A DNA stretch of 64,000 nucleotides from Diphasiastrum complanatum (Eukaryota; Streptophyta; Lycopodiopsida; Lycopodiales; Lycopodiaceae): the NCBI GenBank assembly GCA_029204225.1, contig CM055094.1, forward strand, positions 71,143,223 to 71,207,222, in the 5' to 3' direction. Positions 1 through 9,884 of the stretch are shown piece by piece. Numbering within the stretch: position 1 is the stretch's first letter; each line of letters begins with the position of its first letter. The position numbers were made by a program, and so were the translations under genes. The notes beneath the pieces were generated by a model. It did not search any database and had not been told where the DNA came from. It saw only the letters and a list, made by a program, of their open reading frames with translations.

Positions 1-83
1 GTTTGTTGAAATGCAACATTTTTTCTATGCAGTGATGTGCAGCTTAGAGGTAGGAGAAGTCTAATGTGCATGTGATAACATCC

Positions 84-259
<176 letters not shown>

Positions 260-2296
260 AACAACCATTTGCAATTAGCAGGGTTTTTCAGGGGGTAGTT
301 AGCACCCCTAAAAGAGAATGCTAACTATCCACAAAAATAAGTCAACATTGTCAATTAAGTTAAAGTTATGCGTTATTTCTAAAGGTACTTCTCACAATTT
401 TGCATAGTTTACTCTCATGAAATTATTTTTTTAAAAAGCACTAACCAGAGTCTATACTTTTAGAAGGAAAGTATTTTGATCACTACAATGATACATGGCC
501 AGAATGAGTTGGAAGAAAGACTTTGTATAAGGTAAAGATAGGTCTATTGGATGCAAGATGAATGTACTAATTAAAAGGGTAAATTATCTCTTTGACAATA
601 TTTGGTCATGTGAACTACTCCAATGACAAGGTCAAACTTTGCTATAATGTTTGGCAAATTCATAATATCATCCTTGATGTTATCATTTTTTATGTCTAGG
701 TATTCCAAATCCAATATGGATTGACATCCACTCGTGGTGGCTTTCTTTCTAGAGGCAACATAGGTCTAGGATTTTAAGAAAGCATACATCGTCTATATAC
801 TAAAACATGTGTTTAAAGGAATGCACATTGTCTAATTCACCAAGTTTGGCTAATCATTTCATAGCAAGTTGAATACCAACTACACCATATAGGAGAGCAT
901 CATAAACCCATTAATATCTCCCATACTTGTCTCCAATTTTTTTCACCTAGTCTAATTACACAATCATTTATTAAAAAGTTAATCCATTGGCATAGGTTTT
1001 CTATACCAATATTAAATTTAAACGTTCTTCAAAGTGCTTGCATTCCCATGACCAACTTAAGTCGTTATTTTAATATTTCCACTTATAGCAATATCACTGG
1101 ACAACAAAAATTATTTTTGGTGAAAGAGATGAAATACATTGTCCAAAAAGGATAATATCCACATTTAGAATACTTTGGTATGTGGTTGCCTTACGGCCTA
1201 CTCTCTCCATAAGGAGAGGAGTTAGCATACCAAGAGTTTCAGTCAAATAAGTGGCTAACCTTGAGAAGTAGCAATTGTGTGCATTGGTAATTCATCTAAA
1301 AGTGCTCTTGTGAGCTGTAAAAGTGCATAAGAGAAAAAGGTAGTACTTATTTCCCTAGTCAAAAGTCTAGCATTACTTTAGTCGAATCATGCTTTAGTTT
1401 CTATCGAGTTTTCAACAAAAAATTTGATGACATTCAAATATAGGGCAAAATTTCGATTTTATGATCTTTTGAAGGCTAATTTTTTGACTAGGTGAATACA
1501 CATAAAACATGGATTATGATGTGACATATATATGATACGTAGTCCAAAGTCTTTCATTATTAGCTTCTTTCAAACAAGCATCAGATGAACAATGACCATA
1601 TAGCCACTTGGTGTTTTTTAAGTATTTGATAGCAAAGGTTTTGCAAAATTGAGCATGTCTAGTTACAGTCTCATTAACAATAGTTTGATAGGTAGTGTGG
1701 CTAGTTTAAACCATCCATCATATAATTCAGAGGCAATCTCGTTAATTTTAGATAGTCAAATGGCAATGTGAATTAAACAAGATGCAGTTTCTCCAAAAAT
1801 GATACATGAACACAAACTTCTTTTCGTTATCTGAACAAGTTGCTCTCATCCTCACAAATCTTTCATTTTTATATTTTATCCTATTATAAAAGAGGTATAT
1901 TAATGGTTGAATGAAAAATATTGCAACATGATATCTACATAGCATTCCCTAGTCAAAAAAACAAATCAAAAACCTTATCTTCCTATAGTGAGATATCCTT
2001 GAATACGCTCTATGACAATCTTTTGGCATTCTATGCTAATAAGCATATTCACATCTACCATGAGCATATCCCAATCTATCATATTCTCAGTTGAAAAAAT
2101 TTGACCAATGTGCAAATCCTGTTCATTGTATGCATCTGCTTGTCACACCAACTATACAAAGTTATGTTTTTGTGAGAACCTTGGTTTGGCAAAATGGGTC
2201 TCTTTATTTGCTTTGTCTTGTATTTGAAAAGAAGAATTTAGGCCTTTTCACTAGGTAGCAGGTGTGAGCAAGCCTTTTCACTAGGTATATGAACTA

Positions 2297-2425
2297 GGTA
2301 GCAGGTGTGAGCAGCCCCGCTACCCTCTGTAACAAGCAGCCTTCACACACTGAGCCGCCCTCCTGCGGCGAAGTGCGTTGAAGGCTGCTTTTACATGGTA
2401 GCAGTCCTGCTCACGGCTTGCTACC
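2297..2425. repeat. 129-nt GC-rich foldback inside R
   Basis: Two nested arm pairs are visible. Outer arms 2297-2314 and 2407-2425 are near reverse complements, as are inner arms 2334-2351 and 2372-2390, and the loop holds a further GCCGC/GCGGC pair. It is much more GC-rich than its surroundings. A partial direct repeat of the 5' arm lies just upstream at about 2254-2272. Matching copies are at 38535-38663, 52124-52252 and 63835-63964. It could be a MITE-like foldback, a hairpin-RNA source or a structural remnant; nothing in the sequence decides between these. Confidence 0.65.
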
Positions 2426-2668
2426 GGGCGTAATTGGCCCTTCAACCATGCGCTATGGCTCTGAACACATTTGTTCATAGCCTATGAAAATGGGACATCT
2501 GTCCTCTATCACTCCTCATGCCAATTACGTTTCAGAATCAGCTTAAGTACATGTTTAAGATGCACAAATTGAAAAACCATTAAAAAACCACAAACTCAAC
2601 ATCATTTTGATTTTAAAAGCAGGCAAATTATAAATTGTTGTTTACTATGTAAACTTCGAAGTTATTAT

Positions 2669-3770
2669 TGGCGTCAGCCTTCACTCAATTCATAGGAGCT
2701 ATTAATGCATAATCATTGTCTCATATCCAAGTTCTAAATTTAGTCATTCTCTATCCACTTACTATGGAAAGTTTTCATTAGTTAACATTCTGTCTTCAAA
2801 CAACCATTCATTCCTTAACCTTTACAAACCTTTCTTTGTATTTTCACTTGCGCTGAATCGTGTATATAGTAAAGCTTGGATATCCTTTTGTCCTTTCTCC
2901 GGATGGGCCATGGGCCATTCGTACTTAGTGATCGGCCTACTCGCGACTTACATAATTTACATTGCAGACTATTAACAAAACTGTTTACTTTCATTGTTGA
3001 TTCTCTTTGTGATAAATTGAGCAATGATCGACTTAGGTATAACAGAACCTCTCCTCTGCAGCACTAGCAAACTTGCTTGCTACAGAACCAGCTATTTGTT
3101 CACAAATAGATAAGTGACGCCTATTCTTCACATTACCCTTTGCACACACATGTACAAACGTCACAGAATCCATTGAATTTGAACATTTCCAACCTGTATC
3201 AGAAGCCAATTTCAGTTACTTTTGACTTCATTATGAAGTGTCTTTTCTGTGCAGAAATTATTAAAAAACCCTAGCTATGATAACCATACCATGCTTGGGG
3301 CTCAAAAACAAATCGCAATCTTGAAAATGCTTGATGCATTTCTCTAATGTTTTATATAAATGACGCGCAACACAAAAAGAATTGTAGTCTCGTGAAGATG
3401 CCTATGGAGGCTCACAGTTAATTGAAAGAGGACAGGATTCTGTAGATGGGGACGATTGGACTCGAATTCACAAAAATTTATAACCTATAATTCAGTTTAA
3501 ACCTGCAGAACAGCTTAGAATTATAACTATTACTTCTGAATCAAAGCTGCCAAAAAAGTTGTGAATGTTCTATGACAAATTTGAATTCACAAATGGAACC
3601 ATTTGCAACAAAGCCAACAAAAAAGACATAAAGAAAGGTCAATAGGAGTTGGCAGCCATGCAAAAAGAGGCTTGACAAAGTGATTTTCTTTGTATTGAGA
3701 TTTTCTTATCAGAGGAAAAATGAACGTACTATAATAACATCCTATAGATTGAAGAATAGTCATGCATCAT
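2669..3770. other. Unique intergenic stretch, nothing recognised
   Basis: The match to R stops at about 2668. The following 1.1 kb is AT-rich with stops in all frames. Two opposed open frames near 2815-3067 resemble no family I know and overlap each other. The 3' flank of the minus-strand zinc-finger remnant lies here. Confidence 0.6.
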
Positions 3771-6163
3771 TCAATCAAATTCATTGAATACAACTCTACT
3801 CAAGCTCAGAAAAAATCGAGCTTGAAGTGCACCAAGACTATCTGATTCATCATCACTATCAAGATTCATGGCAGAGTTAGGGCAAAAGTCAGTCCCTGGG
3901 CTTGATGGACGATCATTGACTTCAAGATGAACAGGTGGATGATTGTGTAATTCTGTATTCAAAGGAGGTGATTTGGAAAGATCCATTGGACCAACCAGAT
4001 GTGTCTGTGCACCACTGATTTCTTGTTTGCTATTTCCATCACCTACTAACAAGTTTCCAGGGTCAGGGGAGCAAAGTTGGTTGGTGGCGTTACTTCCATT
4101 CTCGCAGCGTTGGACCTCACCTTTATAAGGTTGAAAAACAGCTGCAGCTACCACCATACTTACTCCACGCAACTGGCCACTTGTAATCACACATGAATTA
4201 CCATTTCCGGCGTTGTCAATCCTGTCATCATTGATATTAGCTGCTTTACCACCAAGACTAGTAGCCGTAGTACCATCAACAACTAACTGTGTGCACATCC
4301 CACATGTCATGTTGGTCTGGAGACAATTCTTACAAGCAACAGGTGCATTCGAGCTATTTCCAAAAAGCTTTTCATCATTATGCCAAGAACTTAGACCATG
4401 AACAACAGCATCTCGTAAGACATCTACCTTGAAACGTTTGGTTTCCTCCTCCACAAAGTCGCTCTCTTGGATGTTTCCAATGCTTTTAACTCTGTTTCTA
4501 GAGCTGTGTCTGGCAAAGGAGTAGTAGAATCTGAAATTGCTGATAGGGAAGCTGTCAATGTGCTTAATAGAACTTTCATAGCAGATAGTAGGGAGGCTTC
4601 CAATGATTGAGAAGGTGACATGACTGCAGCAGCTACTATAGGAAATTCAGCATTGATAACCAAGTGGTATTGCTGAACATTCTAAGTTTTTTGAGGAAAA
4701 ACAGGTACAGTGCTGTACAGAAGAGACAGAAAAGTGTCCATGATTGTTTTGCATAGGGGAAAAACGTTGCTCAGCCATAGTTTCATCGAGAACTTTAACA
4801 AACTACTTACATCTTTCTGCAGACATGATTCCTCCTCTGTTTGAAGGGTAACACTCTTGCATACCAATTCTGAAGTAAAGAGTTTTGGTCGATTTAACAT
4901 GCGTGATTTGTCTGATTGAAGTGACATCTGCTGCTTGTTACCTTCAAATTGTATATTATTGGAGTTACTTTTAGTTCGAATGATAGAGCTCTCAGAAGGA
5001 TCAAAATCCGAGGATCTTGTTTGAACATTGTAAGAGATTAATGAACCTCCTTCCCGGTATCTTTCTGCAAGAAAATCAGCATTCTGGAACAAAGGTCTTT
5101 CCAATCTAGAGAACTCAGGATCCCTGTCAGAAGGATTTTTCTGACTATCATTAAACTTCTCAGCCAGTCCAAATTTTGAGGCTGCCATTCGAGAACTATG
5201 CTGGTGAAAGGCCTCATGTACAATCAAGGCAAATGAGCTTCTGAAACCAATAGAACAGGGACTACATACCGAGATTTTAGTCGTTTCCACGTTTGAACTT
5301 GCCACTGTGCCGATGATACTTTGCAACTCTGACTCTTTTGGTTGCAATGTTCAGCAAGGTACTTTTGAACAACAGCAGCATCATGCTGACAAATTATGTG
5401 CTTGCTCTTTCCATCTCATCCATTCCCTATTACGCTCAGGAGACGGTTCCGGATAACTCTTTCCCTTTAACCCAGAAAAGCTTTTACTAGCTGAAGAAAA
5501 AAAGCGGTGTCGATCATCCATTAGATGTAAAGTGAAACACTGCCAGCTCTTACACCATATCAAGCATGGCTGACAAGAATTTCCTTGCTTTAACTGGATA
5601 ACATCACCGTTTCTCCTGCTCAAATATTCATTGTGAGATTGTACATTAGTCTGATGTTTGGATGTAAGCAAATGCTTCTCAAGGTCCGTGATATGCAGAA
5701 AATCCTTTTTACAGGCATAACAGGATGACATCCGTAAATTCTGGATGTGCTTTGTGGCCACCAAGTGATTGACAAATTCGTTCAAGCTCTCAAAAGTTTT
5801 CTCACACAGGCTGCAAAAGGGCTCAAAGTTTGGGCTTACAACATCCAATGAACATCCAGAAAGCTGCCGTAAAAGTGAACTTAGCCTTGGACAATTCGGT
5901 GTGACCCCTTCTTCTTTCTGCCCACAGGTTGTCAAGTGCAGTTCCCAGCCAACCACTTCAGTGAATTGAAGAGAACAAGGATCACCAACGAACTTAGCAT
6001 TGTAGAGTCCTGTACTTCTGATACCCTTGGTCACCTTCTCTTTATGTTCCTGCTTTTGAACATGAGCATTGGTCTCCTCTGGGTTGGAAAGCTCTTCATT
6101 GCATGCAAAGTGATGGTTCATGACATTAGGTGCTTGATGTTGGGCATCAAGCACCGGGTGCAC
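3771..6163 (-). pseudogene. Zinc-finger protein gene, broken (U1/JAZ-like C2H2 fingers)
   Basis: Reading leftwards, 6163-5381 is open for 260 codons and holds finger-like motifs with CxxC and H-x5-H spacing: CSLCEKTF..., CYACKKDF... and a looser CQPC... finger. This spacing is typical of U1/matrin/JAZ-type fingers, which bind RNA or DNA. A further classical finger (CSPCSIGF...HEAFH) lies in the next open stretch, 5347-4682. Coding-looking sequence changes frame near 5385 and again near 5340, and the roughly 40-nt gap is too short for an intron. The 5347-4682 frame then continues past a single TAG (4682-4684) into 4663-4424, and shifts frame once more near 4465 into 4454-3771, a low-complexity tail with a CxxC pair near its start and an acidic DSDDESDS run near its end. 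The 5' end stops beside Copia sequence at about 6170. Some breaks could hide introns, but together they suggest a dead or truncated gene. Specific identity unknown. Confidence 0.6.
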
Positions 6164-6170
6164 CCATCAA

Positions 6171-7018
6171 TGTGTATGCACTATAGCAATTCTAGTCATA
6201 AAAAATGCCTTCATCTTGGCATGAAGGGTGTGGCAGTTGGTCGTTAGTTAGTGACACTTAGGCATAGTCATTTTTGGGATATTGGAGTGTGATACACACA
6301 CGCGGATATATGTACATAGTATGCAAATGAATTGACACGTCTTTTGGGAATGATCTTGTCTTTGTCATTGTGTTCTTGATTATAGATGGATGATTGTGTT
6401 ATGCTTACGTTCTGATTGCTTTGATTGCTGATAATTGTTAATCAGATCCTAGCATGCATAATTGTGATTAATCTACCAAAGATTATGGGCCCACGCACGT
6501 GAAAGGATCAAAGGATTCGTGTTAACGATTTGCACTCAGGACATAATCATCTTCGCTTGATACGAAGCGACTCGTGTTAGCGGATTCAGCGTCGCATCCA
6601 GAATCAAGGAGAACGATTGTAGTTGAGATGGATCCAGAATGGCGTCAGATGGAACCATGGAGATAAAGATGGTGGATCGGCTGGAAGGGGAGAACTATGT
6701 CTTGTGGAGTTGGAAGATGAAAATACTGTTAAAGGAGAAAAGCTTGTGGGGCATGGTTGCAGGAACGGAGGGTATCGAAATGGATAAAAAATGACGCGTC
6801 AAGAGCGAAGCGCAGGCTGAGGTGGTGAGGATGCGGGAGGCGAAAGCGCACATGATGATCTAAATGTCATTAGGAGACGCGGCCATCTCTCACATCAGAG
6901 ACCTGGAGTCAGCCAAGGGAGTCTGGGACGCGCTACAGACGAGCTATCAAGCCAAAGGATTCTCGAGCATTCTTATACTTCATAGATAGTTGGCAAGCAC
7001 AAAGATGATCGAGGGGGA
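6171..7018 (+). mobile_element. Copia-type element, 5' region and gag N-terminus, decayed
   Basis: From the ATG at 6639 one frame runs to 7018 and reads as a Copia Gag N-terminus (DUF4219/UBN2 type): LEGENYVLWSWKMK, then LWGMVAG, then ISHIRDLESAKGVWDAL. It is interrupted by three in-frame stops (TGA at 6792, then a TAA and a TAG) with no frameshift. Each stop is one C-to-T change from a plausible CGA, CAA or CAG codon. The 6171-6638 stretch upstream would be LTR and leader; I see no clear tRNA-Met primer site in it. The element is cut at 7018/7019 by an opposite-strand Copia LTR. Confidence 0.65.
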
Positions 7019-7394
7019 TGTTGAATTTCACACGTGTGGACTGTCCACTACATGTACTTGTGGTGTGTAGATGCACCAAGATCAAGACTAGATTGAGATT
7101 CAAGATCAATCTTAGATCCTATGGCAAAAACATACTACTACATGCATTCAATCACTTCCACCTATTGGACCTCTTGGAATTCATCAAACAAAAACTTTAC
7201 ACTTGTCTACACTCTAATTGGCACGTGTTTAGCCTCTTACTCTATTTTGGTTCAATAGTGGCATTACAAGTGGAAATGCATAATTTGCCATCTATGCCAA
7301 ATTTATTCCTATCAACATCCTACACCTAGATGCTTGATGTAAAAAACATAAGACCCCTATATCTAACATAGATAATCTTTTTCAATTCTTCACA
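7019..7394 (-). mobile_element. Copia 3' LTR, minus strand
   Basis: The 376-bp stretch has TG...CA ends on either strand (TGTTGAATTTC at the left, CTTCACA at the right). On the minus strand it is directly preceded by a purine run (TTTTTTAGGAGGAG), which fits the polypurine tract before a 3' LTR. Upstream of that on the minus strand is the end of a Copia RNase H domain. No second LTR was found, so this is the 3' end of a truncated element abutting the plus-strand Copia piece. Confidence 0.65.
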
Positions 7395-7534
7395 CTCCTC
7401 CTAAAAAATTATCTATGAAGATTTGAGCATTGATCTTGATATAACAAGATTAGATCTATGCTTGATGAAAGCACTTTTGCTCAAAGGCTTGGTGAGTAGA
7501 TCGGCAATACAAGAGGACGAGTTGACATGCTCCA
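7395..7534 (-). pseudogene. Copia RNase H C-terminal fragment
   Basis: The minus strand reads SSSCIADLLTKPLSKSAF, the conserved end of Copia polyproteins (pattern ...ADxxTKPL...F...R). Only about 40 codons remain; the rest of pol is missing because the sequence switches to the hAT/AP2 segmental duplication at about 7535. It belongs with the LTR at 7019-7394. Confidence 0.7.
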
Positions 7535-8137
7535 AAGACCTCCCATAGATGGTTCTTTGAGTGCATGCATAAACCTTGCAAAAGAATACATGCAAGGATT
7601 GGTTGATTCTATTGATCTAAGATTTCCTGACTTGTCAGTTTTAAGTGCCGCCAAGCTATTTAGTCCACGCCATTATGCACAAGATGATATCATGATAGAA
7701 ACAAATGCAACAAGGTGGCTTGAGAAGCTGCTTAAACACCTTCAACCAAAAACAAGAATTGACTTGAATAGTGCTGCAACTGTTTTTGATAGTGAGGGAT
7801 GCAAGCGAGAATTATTTGGATTTAATGATACTTTATATCTCAATTGTGAAGGCTTCTCAATGAAAGAGTCATGGAGGATATTTAGCAGGACAAAAGATTG
7901 GCAAGATAGCTTTCCAAGTATCATGAGACTTTGGCAAGCTGTACTTGTTATTCCTATTAGCAATGTGAAAGAGGCTTTTCAAAACAAATGCGATCAAAGA
8001 TGTAAGGAGGACTCGACTAGCTATAGAAACTCTAGATTCATTGATGAGAGTTTCCAAATGGACCAAAGCTAATGGATGTGGAGTGGCAACAAGTGTTCGA
8101 GATATGGAAAGAAGGCAAAGACAGGCATATAAGTAGT
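7535..8137 (+). pseudogene. hAT transposase C-terminal fragment, frameshifted
   Basis: It matches the last third of the hAT protein at 12855-14830, including the dimerisation region (SFPSIMRLWQAVLVIPIS). An 8-bp deletion after VIPIS, relative to the other copy, shifts the frame before the conserved ERGFS motif, and another one-base change follows. At two places where the longer copy has stops (the codon after RRT, and after MEWQ) this copy keeps sense codons, so neither copy derives simply from the other. There is no catalytic core, so it cannot encode an active transposase. Confidence 0.8.
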
Positions 8138-9244
8138 GTAGTGTAGTGAATTGAGCTTTTTAAAACAACTTTTTAATATTTATGTCTTTGATAGTGTAGT
8201 GTAGTGTTGTGAATTGAGCATTTTAAAACAACTCTTTGATATTTATGTCTTTTCATGAGTGGTACTTTAAGTCACTAAAGCTAGTTTTTTTATTCTTATG
8301 TTTCCACATAATTCGACATAAAAATTCAATGTGCCTTCAAAACTCTAGACTCGTGTGGAAAACTATGCCATCAATTTGAGAGTTTATGTTCACAATGCAT
8401 TTTATGTAAGAAGATATTGTTATAATTTCTATGATCAATGCACGATGTTCTCAATAGTTAGGGTTTAGGGTATCTCACAATAAAAATAGTAGTTACGAAA
8501 CATGCGAATGCTATTATGTGTGAATGTTTTTTGTCACTCGCTTAATGTTTTTTTTTTCATAGCTTGTGACCAGTGCTAAGTATATGAAGGAGTACAATAT
8601 GTGTTTAGATTTGAAACTCCGATCTTTCACTAAATTTTCACCCTATCTTGTGGTCTTGAAAGTCAAATGTTTTATTAAACCGTCACCCAGGTATCCAAAC
8701 CGTCATGAGAAAAATGCATGACAGGCAGCCTTGACCGTCAAACTCCAAGGCTGGGAAGGCACCATGCACGTCCGCTCCACCTTGCAATTCTACACAGTAG
8801 CGACACGGGATAGCGCACACTTACACTCGTAATGCCATGTACACGATCTTCTGCGTTTATTCCACATAGCTGGCCTATGGAACAGATCCGGATATTATTG
8901 AAAAAGCAATTCTCCAGACTACAGAATCTAGAGTCCAGATATACACGATACGGGACGTAGATTCTAAGCGGGCATAGCTCCCGATACCGCTAATGCTGGC
9001 CAGCCATTCCGACGCGTTCATGTCAGCATGCATCCACGATCGCAGCTGCCAGTAGCTGCCTGCAACTAGCTGCCCAAATCCCGAATCGCTGGAATAGGCC
9101 TCGAGCCATTACACGGGATTATAAGTGGAATAGGCCTCCTGCAAAATCAGACCTTGAATAACTCGAGCCATTAACTAGTCGGCATTGCTCTGACTTACTG
9201 TGGTTCAACCAGGGTGTTTTGCAAATGACGTTTTTCGTGGTGAT
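8138..9244. other. hAT 3' flank and AP2 upstream region
   Basis: No gene seen. The stretch has AT-rich sequence with two short repeats of a TAGTGTAGTG...GAATTGAGC motif (8140-8235), then from about 8680 a GC-richer segment leading to the AP2 fragment. The same layout follows the other hAT copy (14820-15940) and appears in the array units (29553-30220). It could be the hAT 3' untranslated end joined to an original AP2 promoter; I cannot place the boundary or see a terminal inverted repeat. Confidence 0.5.
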
Positions 9245-9492
9245 TACACGGGCCCACAACTATCATCAAATACGAATAACGAACGGCGTGTTTGATTCAC
9301 ATATGTCACACGGGCCCACAACTGTCATCAAATAGGAATAACGAACGGCGTGTTTGCTTCACATATGCACCGGCCCACAACTATCATCAAATAGGAAAAG
9401 CGAGCGGCGTGTTTGCTTCACATATGTCACACGGGCCCACAACTATCATTTAATAGGAATAACGAGCGGCGTGTTTGCTTCACATAAGTCAC
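9245..9492. repeat. Four-copy 62-bp minisatellite upstream of AP2 copy 1
   Basis: Four head-to-tail units of about 62 bp each contain GGCCCACAACTATCATC, then AATAACGA(A/G)CGGCGTG and TTCACATATG. The equivalent place has two units in copy 2 (15943-16069) and in array units A, B and C (30219-30347, 43840-43968, 57439-57567). The repeat lies about 400-640 bp before the AP2 start, so a promoter effect is conceivable but unproven. Confidence 0.9.
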
Positions 9493-9653
9493 ACAAATAT
9501 TCGCTTACAAAAGCATTCAGCAATTGATATTTCTTTTTCTTCTCATATAACAACAAGAACGCCGCAGCACATTTTCTACTACCATAAATAATAGCATTTG
9601 TATGCGTCTGCGGGAGGTCCTCTCTCTCGCTCGGTTTCTCTCTATCTGAATTC

Positions 9654-9654
<1 letters not shown>

Positions 9655-9704
<50 letters not shown>
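9655..9704. repeat. (CT)n tract before AP2 copy 1
   Basis: About 25 CT units sit about 180 bp upstream of the AP2-like ATG, in the position where plant 5' leaders often carry CT runs. The same tract is short in copy 2 (about 16242-16256) and intermediate in unit A (30512-30553). Confidence 0.9.
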
Positions 9705-9708
<4 letters not shown>

Positions 9709-9884
9709 GTTTGCTTCCACGCGAGCTCCGATTTTCATACTTGATGTTAGCTATATATCGTGCTGCTTCATCGTCAGTTTCAGTAAGTTTCAACTGCAAA
9801 GAAATTATTCTCAGGCGATCGCAATCCTCTACGTCGATTTCGCCGGTTACGTGGGCGTGAAAATCACCGGCAGCTATAGAAGGG

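Noticed and set aside
1748-1945. Open frame repeated at 37998-38207 and 51587-51796
   Set aside because: Its recurrence reflects repeat R. Differences between the copies include frame-changing ones, and no domain is recognisable.
8456-8470. Telomere-like TTAGGGTTTAGGG
   Set aside because: Fewer than two plant telomere units, in the middle of repeats. It could be a chance telo-box and is too short to mean a telomeric junction.
9245-9492. CRISPR-like regular repeats
   Set aside because: The units are directly adjacent without unique spacers, and the context is a plant genome. It is a minisatellite.
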